The notes under the pieces: generated by a model
Seen by the model: only the letters and a program-made list of their open reading frames with translations
Told to the model about the DNA's origin: nothing
The model's database searches: none
Translations under genes and position numbers: made by a program
Origin: JANJTB01 sp032027125
GTDB taxonomy: Bacteria; Bacteroidota; Ignavibacteria; Kapaibacteriales; UBA2268
Length of the DNA: 64,000 bases
Assembly: GCA_032027125.1 (NCBI GenBank)
Contig: JAVSMQ010000001.1
Span: 3,768,198-3,832,197 of the forward strand
Reading direction: 5' to 3'
Shown here: piece by piece, positions 25,164-33,340 of the stretch
How the letters are laid out: every line of letters starts with the position of its first letter
Position numbering within the stretch: the stretch's first letter is position 1

Positions 25164-27545
25164 TCAAAAGTTGAAATTATAAGTTATTGAAGGAAAGAAA
25201 GTGAATAAGTAAGTCATAACTGCTTCTGTTTTTTCAGGGTCACTTTCACTTTTTTTGAATGTAATTGAATACGCGTTTTTTTGACCGTAAGCATTATATA
25301 AAGAAAAATTCAGGTTTGATGCATAAGAACCTTTTTTCTCAAAATAATATGTAGCACTCAGGTCAAGACGGTGGTAATCAGGCATTCTGTATCCGTTACG
25401 CTCTGCATAGAAGTTAACAATATTGCCGTCAACCATGTATTTACCGCTTGGATAAGTAACTGCATTGCCTGTATTATAAACCCATGTTGCCGAGAAATTC
25501 CATTTGTCGTTTAACTGGTATGAACCTACAAGCGATATGTCATATAATCTGTCGTATTTTGCCGCAAAGGGATTCCCGTTGTCAATGTCATCAAAAGTTC
25601 TTTCTGATTTAGCCAATGAAAAACTAATCCATCCTGTGAATTTGCCGACATTCTTTTTTAAAAAGAATTCTAAACCATAAGCCTGTCCTGTTCCATACAC
25701 AAGTTCGGCTTCGACATGCGGATTTGATAATAAATCTGCACCATTTTTGTAATCAATTTGATTTTGGAGATATTTATAATATACTTCAACGGATGCTTCA
25801 TAGTCATTATCCGAAAAATTCTGATAATAGCCGAGCGAAATCTGATCAGCTATTCCGGGCTTTACGTTGTTTGTACTCGGCTGCCAGATATCAAGAGGAG
25901 TTGTGGATGTTGTATTTGAAAGCAGGTGCAGGTACTGCATATTTCTTGAGTATGAGATTTTAATGGATTTATCATCATCAACAAGATAATTTACTGCGAT
26001 ACGCGGCTCAAATCCGCCATAATATTTTATTATATCATTATCATTATATGTCTGAGAATTAATCACATCACCATCTTCATCAAAAGTATAAAATGTTCCC
26101 GGACCCAGCAATGAAAAACCTGAATATCTCAATCCGTAATTTAATTTAACAATCTCAGAAAAATTTACTTCATGTGACAAATAAAATGCCATTTCGACAG
26201 CATACTTATCGGTAACATTATTAGTTGTTGATGATGAAGTATCGGTTGTTGAAGTCAGTTTGCCCGGTACAAAGCTGTGATTAACTACATTCAAGCCAAA
26301 ATTCAAAGCATTGTCGGAATTTATGAAATACTGAAAATCTTCCTTCAGGTTAAAGTCTCTGATTGATGATTTGATATCAATCAATGTCTGTCCGTTTTCA
26401 ATGTTAACTACATAATCGTAGTTGCTGTAAATTAACGAAGAATTCAGAAAAAGTTTGTCACCGAATATATGATTCCACCTTAAAGTAAGTGTTGTGTTAC
26501 CCCAGTCAAAACCGAATTGGTCATTGATTGCAACTACATCTCTGCCAAGATAACCCGACAAATATAATCTGTCGTTTTCACCGGCTTTATAATTAGTTTT
26601 TAAATTAAAATCGTAGAAATAAAGGGCTGATTTTTTTATACTTTCGGTAGTTGATAAAGCAAGAAATAAATCCGCATAAGTTCTTCTGCCGGATATAATA
26701 AAAGAAGATTTATCCTCGATAATCGGTCCTTCGGCGGTTATTCTTGACGATATAATACCAATACCGCCGTTAGCATGATAGCTTTTATTATTACCGTCAT
26801 TCATAGTGATATCCAGTAGGGAAGACAGCCGCCCGCCGTATTGGGCAGGTGCAGAACCTTTAATGATTTTTACATCCTTGATGGCATCGGAATTAAAAAC
26901 TGAAAAGAATCCCATCAGATGGGACGGATTATATACCGTTGCTTCATCTAAAAGAATAAGATTCTGGTCAGGACTTCCGCCTCTTACAAAAAAGCCGCTC
27001 GAACCTTCACCGGTACTGTTAATTCCGGGCAGTAACTGTATTGTTTTTAATATATCCTGCTCGCCGAAAATGATTGGAATGGTTTTAACTTCCGACGGTG
27101 TAATTCGTGATACACCCATACCTGTTGATTTAACATTCTCATCGGTTTTTGTTCCGGTAACAACAATTTCTTCAGTATTGACAGATACCTGTTTCAATTC
27201 CACTACAATTTTTTCATTTTGAATAAGTTCAATTTTGATTTCTGAAGAAGCATATCCGACATAACTGAATTTCAGTTTATGTTCGCCTGCCGGCAGAGTT
27301 AATGAATAGAATCCGTATTTATTTGTACGGCTTCCTGATTTAGACTTAGCATTATAAACCGTGGCTCCGATAAGTACTTCGCCGGTACCCGCATCCTTAA
27401 CGTAACCGCTTACTGTAAAATCGCTTTGAGCCTGAATATTATTCAGAGTTCCTAATAATATGAACAATTGGATAAGAAAATATAATTCATATCTAAGATA
27501 TTTTATTATAGCGGATTGTTTGTTACCGCATTGTTTTTCAATCAT
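25164..27545 (-). CDS. TonB-dependent receptor with carboxypeptidase-like N-domain
   Basis: A 793-residue outer-membrane active transporter. After a signal region (about 1-40) comes a CarboxypepD-reg-like domain (about 44-125, FTVSGYVKDAGTGEVLIGAT), then the plug (about 130-250) with DILKTIQLLPGINSTGEGSS followed by GFFVRGGSPDQN, and a beta-barrel to the C-terminus, which ends in aromatic ITYNFNF. It is of the FecA-like group rather than SusC, with no SusD next to it. Together with the DUF4249 lipoprotein downstream it forms a two-gene uptake operon. The substrate cannot be deduced. Confidence 0.9.
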   Translation of the reverse strand: MIEKQCGNKQSAIIKYLRYELYFLIQLFILLGTLNNIQAQSDFTVSGYVKDAGTGEVLIGATVYNAKSKSGSRTNKYGFYSLTLPAGEHKLKFSYVGYASSEIKIELIQNEKIVVELKQVSVNTEEIVVTGTKTDENVKSTGMGVSRITPSEVKTIPIIFGEQDILKTIQLLPGINSTGEGSSGFFVRGGSPDQNLILLDEATVYNPSHLMGFFSVFNSDAIKDVKIIKGSAPAQYGGRLSSLLDITMNDGNNKSYHANGGIGIISSRITAEGPIIEDKSSFIISGRRTYADLFLALSTTESIKKSALYFYDFNLKTNYKAGENDRLYLSGYLGRDVVAINDQFGFDWGNTTLTLRWNHIFGDKLFLNSSLIYSNYDYVVNIENGQTLIDIKSSIRDFNLKEDFQYFINSDNALNFGLNVVNHSFVPGKLTSTTDTSSSTTNNVTDKYAVEMAFYLSHEVNFSEIVKLNYGLRYSGFSLLGPGTFYTFDEDGDVINSQTYNDNDIIKYYGGFEPRIAVNYLVDDDKSIKISYSRNMQYLHLLSNTTSTTPLDIWQPSTNNVKPGIADQISLGYYQNFSDNDYEASVEVYYKYLQNQIDYKNGADLLSNPHVEAELVYGTGQAYGLEFFLKKNVGKFTGWISFSLAKSERTFDDIDNGNPFAAKYDRLYDISLVGSYQLNDKWNFSATWVYNTGNAVTYPSGKYMVDGNIVNFYAERNGYRMPDYHRLDLSATYYFEKKGSYASNLNFSLYNAYGQKNAYSITFKKSESDPEKTEAVMTYLFTFFPSITYNFNF

Positions 27546-27725
27546 TTACATCGTTTTCATTAATAAATAAATAATAACCAAATACAATGACAGTAACGTT
27601 CAAGTACAAACTATATTGCTTGAGAGTAATTTAATTAATTTGAGTAAATTAAATAAAGCTTGTTTCGGCTTTATAGGAAATATTCAATTTGTATTTTGAT
27701 ACTGCGAGGATTTCTTCGGGGTGGT

Positions 27726-27958
27726 TTATTCAAAAAATGCAGTAATAAATTCTTCATTCGTCAACTTTGCTTGTTTGATTATACCTGCTAATGTACCAAC
27801 AGCTAAATTTTCATGTAATGGTACTGAACAACCATGGTCTCCTCCAACTACTGGTTTTCTTAATACAACATGACTACCTTTTTGCCTAACAACAAAAAAA
27901 CCAAGTTTTTGAAGAGTTTTTACAATAACCATACCAGAAGTTCTTGGAGTTTAGGCAT
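27726..27958 (-). pseudogene. hicA: HicA-type mRNA interferase with N-terminal frameshift
   Basis: The main frame reads from MVIVKTLQKLGFFVVRQKGS through HVVLRKP to the stop at 27726. The catalytic His lies in GSHVVL, and the C-terminal VGTLAGIIKQAKLT is typical of HicA toxins. Upstream, an ATG at 27958 overlaps the hicB stop and begins MPKL, and a +1 shift just after it gives PRTSG leading into the main frame. HicA proteins normally start MPK-(x)-PRTSG, so a single base appears to be missing near 27947. Translation could still start at the internal ATG (27932), giving a 68-residue protein. Whether it is active, broken or a sequencing error is open. Confidence 0.75.
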
Positions 27959-28151
27959 ATTCCAGCTCAAATGAAGTCAAGTAAGTTTTATAAGGTTTAA
28001 CTATAGGAAATTCTTCTAAAAATAATTCGGTTGATTCTTTAAGATTTTCAATAGCTTCTTCAATTGTATTTCCTTGACTTACAGTTCCTACTTCAGTACA
28101 TTCAGCTACGTAAATATTATCCTCTTTATGTATTATTGCAGAAAACAGCAT
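27951..28151 (-). CDS. hicB: HicB-type antitoxin
   Basis: A 66-residue partial RNase-H-like fold protein of the HicB family: LFSAIIHKEDNIYVAECTEV, then GNTIEEAIENLKES. It lacks the C-terminal DNA-binding domain found in longer HicB proteins, so it may not autoregulate directly. I took the ATG at 28151; the in-frame TTG at 28178 adds nine non-conserved residues. The stop overlaps the hicA start, in the reversed hicB-hicA order. The 180 bp after hicA hold no other gene. Confidence 0.8.
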   Translation of the reverse strand: MLFSAIIHKEDNIYVAECTEVGTVSQGNTIEEAIENLKESTELFLEEFPIVKPYKTYLTSFELEYA

Positions 28152-28239
28152 ATTTTTTCTAATTATTATATTTAACAATAAAATTGATTAGTAGCTATTC
28201 AAATATCTCTTTTATACATTTTTCATTTTACACAGAACT

Positions 28240-29433
28240 CTATTTCGGTTTAGCTTCCAGTTCCTTAAGATTTTTTATAATTGTAGCATCGTCAATAGAT
28301 TTATTATTTTCATTTGAATTTTCCGCATTTGATTTTTCCTGCAATTCCTTTGCTCTCCTTGCTTTCTTTAATCTTCGCAATTTATTAAAATCAACTGAAA
28401 CTGTAATTTCAACACCTTCCCTTATTACACCTCTTGCTCTAAGAGTATCTTCAGCGTAAAGATATTTTTCGCGGTTAGGCAGTATTCCGCGTGATACCTT
28501 CGGAATCTGAGACATTGGTATTAATGCTTCTTCATATTCCATTGGTTTTTCAGGTACCTTAAGAATAGTATCCTTATTTGACCTCAATGCTACCCAGGGT
28601 CCTGACTTAGGTCTGGAATAATCGAAATGGTCAATAATTATAACCGGTGTTCCGGTAAGATGGATAGCTAAATTAGCGGTATCGTATTTGGCACCTTCGC
28701 CCCATTTGTAAAGCCACTTTGCATCATCCAAAAATTGTCTGAGACAAGAGTGTGAAGCAGGATAACCGGGCATATCGAATTTATGAAATGCACTGCCTGA
28801 AAATCTGTGGATATTCCAGGTGTATGGCATTTTCCACGTACTGTCGAGTGAAGATATTCTAAGTTCCTGTTTCCATACCATTGCATATCTTCCCGGGTAA
28901 GTTTGTGTTTTTTCCTTACCGGAATTTGTTGCTGCAAATCTGACCTGCTTTCCATATTCATAGCAAGCATAAGCCTGATAAGCATTTGAGACTATTACCA
29001 GCTTTTTTATATCTCTTGCTGAAGGATATATGAGAGGGAAAATCGAATATGCTACCATATCGGGCATAATTGTATCAGCAATAAGGACAGTATCTCCGAC
29101 TCTCAGAAATCTTCTTTCCTTGCGGTTCAGTGTACAGAACATTTTGTTGTTTGAAGGATTTTCAGGAGTCTCCTTATACTCAAGTTTTATATTGGCAAGA
29201 TGGGTTTGGTCTTGGATTACAATATACTGATAATTTATCTTTGGAAATGTATCCAATTTGATTAATTCCTGATATCTTGCATCTGTCGGGACTGACTTTT
29301 TTAATGAGTCTATATCAAGCCCATCAGAATTCCTCGCTGGTTTGACATCATCATCACTGCACGATTCGAGCATTAAAAAAAACGTTAAAAAAACATATAA
29401 AAAAATTGAAAACTTATCCGATATTACTCGCAT
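28240..29433 (-). CDS. L,D-transpeptidase (YkuD-type) lipoprotein
   Basis: A 397-residue protein with an N-terminal hydrophobic signal and lipobox-like LESC, so probably membrane-anchored in the envelope. The central domain has the YkuD-like motif HRFSGSAFHKFD followed by ASHSCLR, where Cys is the expected nucleophile and His its partner. The usual motif is SHGCxR, so Ser replaces Gly. L,D-transpeptidases make 3-3 peptidoglycan cross-links or attach lipoproteins. The C-terminus is a charged Lys/Glu/Asn-rich tail (about 345-397). The start overlaps the end of the peptide transporter gene by about 20 nt, so the two are an operon, perhaps linking wall remodelling with peptide recycling. Confidence 0.82.
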   Translation of the reverse strand: MRVISDKFSIFLYVFLTFFLMLESCSDDDVKPARNSDGLDIDSLKKSVPTDARYQELIKLDTFPKINYQYIVIQDQTHLANIKLEYKETPENPSNNKMFCTLNRKERRFLRVGDTVLIADTIMPDMVAYSIFPLIYPSARDIKKLVIVSNAYQAYACYEYGKQVRFAATNSGKEKTQTYPGRYAMVWKQELRISSLDSTWKMPYTWNIHRFSGSAFHKFDMPGYPASHSCLRQFLDDAKWLYKWGEGAKYDTANLAIHLTGTPVIIIDHFDYSRPKSGPWVALRSNKDTILKVPEKPMEYEEALIPMSQIPKVSRGILPNREKYLYAEDTLRARGVIREGVEITVSVDFNKLRRLKKARRAKELQEKSNAENSNENNKSIDDATIIKNLKELEAKPK

Positions 29434-30838
29434 CTCTTGCACCAATAAACTTCTGATATAATAATAAACCTATAATACACATAACACCTATTCCGCTGAA
29501 TACAAGCCAAAGCTCGGAAGTATAGGCATACTGCACTACTTCCGATTTTGTAATTCCAACGGAATCGGCAATTTTTAGAGCCTCGGCTATCTGCACACCA
29601 TCAGGGAGTACAGCATTATAATTTCTATCGGTTATGGCAGTCCTGATAAATGCTATCATTGGGTTATCAATAAATTTGACATACAACCAGGCACCGAGAA
29701 AACCACCTATCAATGAGCCGAAAAATCCATACAGAAAACCAAATCCCATATATGTAGCCTTTTTGTCGGGAGGGGCAATCATACCGAGATAAGAAATAAA
29801 TTTAGGATGAGCAGTCATTTCACCGATTGAGAATAAAAATATTCCCAGTAAAAATATCCATATATTTGAATTGATAGCCAGAATTGCCATTCCTATTGTA
29901 CCTATAGATATACCTGTTATCAGAGTTGGCAAAGCTTTCGTTTTCTTTACGATTGACGAAACAAGCAGTTGAAGCAAGATTATAGTCGCAGCATTTATTA
30001 CCGTAACGTGTTCTACATCAAATTTCCAGTCGAATCCAACAATTCCCGAGATAAATAAATTTAACTCGGACGCATCTACAAATTCCTTTACATACCACAG
30101 TACGGAATCAAACATTTGGAAATATAATATCCAGAACCAGGAATAAATAAAAATGAACAGGATGAATTTCCAGTCGAGAAAGACCATCTTTATTTTTGTG
30201 AAAATGTCAATAAAGACTTCCTTAAGTGAACTCTCGTCCTGCTTTTCCCGCTCCGGTTCTTTATAAATAAATATAGTCGGTATTAACATTGCACCCGTTA
30301 CAATACCAGCAAGAAGCAGTACATAAGACCAATCCAATGTTTTAAGATAAGGAACTATAAAAAGCGGAAAAATGAAAGCACCGAGATTAATTGACCAGTA
30401 GAATATTCCAAAACCAAGACCGCTGTTCTCATTATTTGTGACTTTTGCAATTGTACCCGAAATAATCGGTTTAAATGTTCCGGCACCGAGAGCCATTATA
30501 ATCAGAAATAAAAATACCGGCAGATAATCAGTTACCTGTGAGGTCAGAATATATCCTAATCCCAGCAGTGAAAAAGCAACCATCAATGTCTTGCGGTAAC
30601 CAAGTCTGTCGGCAACAGCTCCGGATAAAATGGGCAAAATATATAATAACGGCTGGATTGTCCCTTTTATAGCACCAACTTCGGTTTTGGTAAAGCCAAG
30701 CATATCTGTAAGATACACAGATAATATGCTCATTACCCCATAATATGAGCCTCTTTCGAAGAACTCAAATATTATAACCACCCAGTAAGTTGAAGGGAAC
30801 TGTCTCAAACCGCCCTTTGCTTTTACTTCTGATGCCAT
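29414..30838 (-). CDS. POT/PTR family proton-coupled peptide transporter
   Basis: A 474-residue major-facilitator protein with about 12 membrane helices that imports di- and tripeptides with protons. The first helix carries the family motif EFFERGSYYG (ExxER type), and SGAVADRLGYRKT is the conserved loop between helices 2 and 3. GAGTFKPIISGTIAK matches the second family signature. An AAGGAAAAT ribosome site precedes the ATG. It is the first gene of a two-gene unit with the L,D-transpeptidase. Confidence 0.9.
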   Translation of the reverse strand: MASEVKAKGGLRQFPSTYWVVIIFEFFERGSYYGVMSILSVYLTDMLGFTKTEVGAIKGTIQPLLYILPILSGAVADRLGYRKTLMVAFSLLGLGYILTSQVTDYLPVFLFLIIMALGAGTFKPIISGTIAKVTNNENSGLGFGIFYWSINLGAFIFPLFIVPYLKTLDWSYVLLLAGIVTGAMLIPTIFIYKEPEREKQDESSLKEVFIDIFTKIKMVFLDWKFILFIFIYSWFWILYFQMFDSVLWYVKEFVDASELNLFISGIVGFDWKFDVEHVTVINAATIILLQLLVSSIVKKTKALPTLITGISIGTIGMAILAINSNIWIFLLGIFLFSIGEMTAHPKFISYLGMIAPPDKKATYMGFGFLYGFFGSLIGGFLGAWLYVKFIDNPMIAFIRTAITDRNYNAVLPDGVQIAEALKIADSVGITKSEVVQYAYTSELWLVFSGIGVMCIIGLLLYQKFIGARDASNIG

Positions 30839-31301
30839 ATTTTCCTTTTATTTATAACTTTTATAAAAAAAAAGCCCGATTTGACTCACGGACAAATGCA
30901 ATTTAACAAAAAAATGTGAAATTTTCTTTAATTATTTAGAAAAATAGGATTTAAAAGCTAATTTTGTAAATGTATTTTTTGTCAAATTTTAAAAAGATTA
31001 TTTGAATTGTGATGTGATTTGAAAAATGAAAATTGATAATTGATAATTTGTCAGAATTAGGATTTACAGGAATTGAAGTTTAAAAGTTCAATTAAAATTG
31101 CAAATGACATATATGTTATTCGTTTGTCATCCTGAGCGAAGTCGAAGGACAGTATGCTTCAACCCTTCGCTCCGCTTCAGAATGACAACTCTATAAGTAC
31201 GTATTATATCAGTAATATAGTGTTTATTTTAACATCGGTTGAACCCAATACAATCATTTTCATTTAAAATACATCATAACAAAAAAAATGGAGTTAAATT
31301 A
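30839..31301. other. intergenic region between divergent genes
   Basis: 460 bp of AT-rich DNA between the peptide transporter and leuC. It contains one palindromic repeat (listed separately at 31126). I see no open reading frame, and no T-box or leucine leader peptide before leuC. Confidence 0.6.
31126..31186. repeat. REP-like palindrome (GTCATCCTGAGCGAAG type)
   Basis: An imperfect inverted repeat: GTCATCCTGAGCGAAG at the left and CTTCAGAATGAC at the right, with inner GAAGG/CCTTC pairing. Related hairpins occur at 37706, 37958 and 60341. This type of element is widespread in intergenic DNA of environmental bacteria. Confidence 0.75.
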
Positions 31302-32594
31302 ATGCAACAAACAATCGTCCAAAAAATTCTTGCTGCCGCCTCGGGTAATGATACGGCTGCTGTCGGTGAAGTTGTCGAACCAAAGGTTGATTTAGCTATG
31401 TCGCACGAAAATGCGGCACTTGTGATGAATCAATTTCTTGAAATTTATAACGGAATTGGTCAGATTCCAAAAGTATGGGACCCAAATAAAATAGCTATTA
31501 TTTTTGACCACAGAGTTCCGGCTGAAAGTAAAAAGACTGCTACTAATCAGAAAAAAATTCGTGAATTCATTGCTGAACAGGGAATCACAAAATTTCACGA
31601 TATTCGAGGAGATGAAGGCGGTATATGTCATCAAATTCTCCCTGAATCAGGATATGTACTTCCTGGAAGTGTGATTGTAGGTACTGACAGTCATACAACA
31701 ACACACGGAGCCTTGGGTGCTTTTTCGTTTGGAATAGGTGCAACGGAAATGGCTTCTGTCTGGGCACTTGGGAATGTTCTGAACGTTGAAGTCCCGGCTA
31801 CAATTAAGGTGGTTATTGATGGTGAATTGCCAAAATATGTCACTCCAAAAGATATCATACTTTATTTGATTGGAAAAATTTCAGCAGAAGGAGCAAATTA
31901 CAAAGTACTGGAATTTTACGGTTCAACTATCAGAAATATGAATACAAGCGGCAGACTTACTATATGCAATATGGCAGTTGAAGCCGGTGCAACCTCGGGT
32001 ATCGTACCTGCTGATGATGAAACTTTAAGATATCTCAGAGAAGAAGCAGGAGTAACAGGGGATATTGAAATTGTTTCTGCTGATGAAGATGCAGTTTATG
32101 ACAGAATTGTTGAAATTGATGCTTCAAAACTCGAGCCGCAAATAGCTTGTCCTCATACGGTCGACAATGTAAAACCGGTCAGCCAGGTCGAAGGTACAGT
32201 AATTCATCAGGTTGTTATCGGCTCGTGTACAAACGGCAGACTTGACGATATAAAGGCAGCAGCAGATATTCTGCGAGGTAAAAAGGTTGCAAAAGGTGTT
32301 CGTATGCTCGTTTTTCCGGCATCTTCACGAATATATTCACAGTCTGTCGAGGCGGGATATGTGTCAGATTTAATGAAAGCTGGTGCCGTTGTTATGAATT
32401 CCGGCTGCGGACCTTGTCTCGGTGTGCATCAGGGTGCTTTGGGCGATGGTGAGACAGCTCTTGCCACAACAAACCGTAATTTCAAAGGTCGTATGGGTAA
32501 TCCTACTTCTGATGTATATCTGTCATCACCAATAGTAGCAGCATTTTCTGCAATCACAGGCGTTATCACAAATCCGTTAAAAGGAGGAAACTAA
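31302..32594 (+). CDS. leuC: 3-isopropylmalate dehydratase large subunit (LeuC/aconitase family)
   Basis: The Fe-S large subunit of isopropylmalate isomerase, second step of leucine synthesis. The 430 residues belong to the shorter LeuC2/homoaconitase-like subfamily. The cluster cysteines lie in VIGSCTNGR (about residue 308) and SGCGPCLGVH (about 368-371). GTDSHTTTHGALGAF is a family signature. I chose the ATG at 31302, preceded by GGAG. leuD follows 1 nt later. leuA and leuB are absent here, so a related reaction such as homoaconitate or dimethylmalate isomerisation cannot be ruled out. Confidence 0.9.
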   Translation: MQQTIVQKILAAASGNDTAAVGEVVEPKVDLAMSHENAALVMNQFLEIYNGIGQIPKVWDPNKIAIIFDHRVPAESKKTATNQKKIREFIAEQGITKFHDIRGDEGGICHQILPESGYVLPGSVIVGTDSHTTTHGALGAFSFGIGATEMASVWALGNVLNVEVPATIKVVIDGELPKYVTPKDIILYLIGKISAEGANYKVLEFYGSTIRNMNTSGRLTICNMAVEAGATSGIVPADDETLRYLREEAGVTGDIEIVSADEDAVYDRIVEIDASKLEPQIACPHTVDNVKPVSQVEGTVIHQVVIGSCTNGRLDDIKAAADILRGKKVAKGVRMLVFPASSRIYSQSVEAGYVSDLMKAGAVVMNSGCGPCLGVHQGALGDGETALATTNRNFKGRMGNPTSDVYLSSPIVAAFSAITGVITNPLKGGN

Positions 32595-32595
32595 A

Positions 32596-33096
32596 ATGGC
32601 AAGAGTAATTTATAAAATCGGCGATGATATTTCTACCGATATAATCTATCCCGGAAGATATATGGCGACCGTACTGCCGACCGAGACTCCTCAATATGCT
32701 TTTGACGACATTCGTGATTTAAACAAAATGCTTAATGACAAACCAAATACCGAACCTGCCATTTTGATTGGCGGCAAAAATTTCGGCTGCGGCTCATCAC
32801 GTGAGCAGGCTGCTTCTACCCTCAAAGGACACGAACTTACAATCATTGCTAAGGATTTTGCCCGTATTTTTCTTCAGAATTCCATCAATCTTGGCTTAAA
32901 CACAGTTATATGCCCTGATATTGAGGCTGAAACAGGTGATGAAATTGAAATCAAGGAAAATAAGGTTATCAATCTTTCATCAGGAAAATCATTCGCAATT
33001 ATTCCGCTTCCTGCTGCAAGAAAAGCAATTGTAGAAGCCGGCGGACTGATTCCTTACACTCAGATGTTATTGAAGAAGAAGTTTATGATTTCGTGA
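32596..33096 (+). CDS. leuD: 3-isopropylmalate dehydratase small subunit
   Basis: The 166-residue swivel-domain subunit that completes the active site of the LeuCD dehydratase. It has GDDISTDIIYPGRYM near the N-terminus and the substrate-binding motif GKNFGCGSSREQA near 55-67. The start lies 1 nt after leuC with AAGGAGGAAA upstream inside the leuC end, so translation is coupled. The length is typical of the short archaeal/bacterial LeuD2 type. Confidence 0.92.
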   Translation: MARVIYKIGDDISTDIIYPGRYMATVLPTETPQYAFDDIRDLNKMLNDKPNTEPAILIGGKNFGCGSSREQAASTLKGHELTIIAKDFARIFLQNSINLGLNTVICPDIEAETGDEIEIKENKVINLSSGKSFAIIPLPAARKAIVEAGGLIPYTQMLLKKKFMIS

Positions 33097-33125
33097 AGGA
33101 AATATCCCACATTTTTACTAATCAG

Positions 33126-33145
33126 CCCGCGGCTTAAGCCGTGGG
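33126..33145. repeat. 20-bp palindrome after leuD
   Basis: CCCGCGGCTTAAGCCGTGGG is self-complementary except for one G-T pair, and lies 30 bp after leuD. A partial match, GCGGCTTAAGCCC, occurs within the DUF4160 pseudogene near 8329. It may be a terminator or a dispersed palindrome; no T-run follows. An AAGGAGGGGACTTAATCC stretch follows at 33160, resembling one near 37896. Confidence 0.6.
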
Positions 33146-33340
33146 TTGAATGTAAGGCAAGGAGGGGACTTAATCCAAATCCACTTTTAAATAACAGTCA
33201 CTGTGACGTTATTGAAGAAAAAGCTGAGATTTATGAAAAAAAATTATTTTTAATACAGTTTGTCAGTAATTTTATAAAATATTTTTTGGAATAAATTCTT
33301 TTTTATTGTAAATTGCATTCCGAAAAAGAACAGGAATAAA

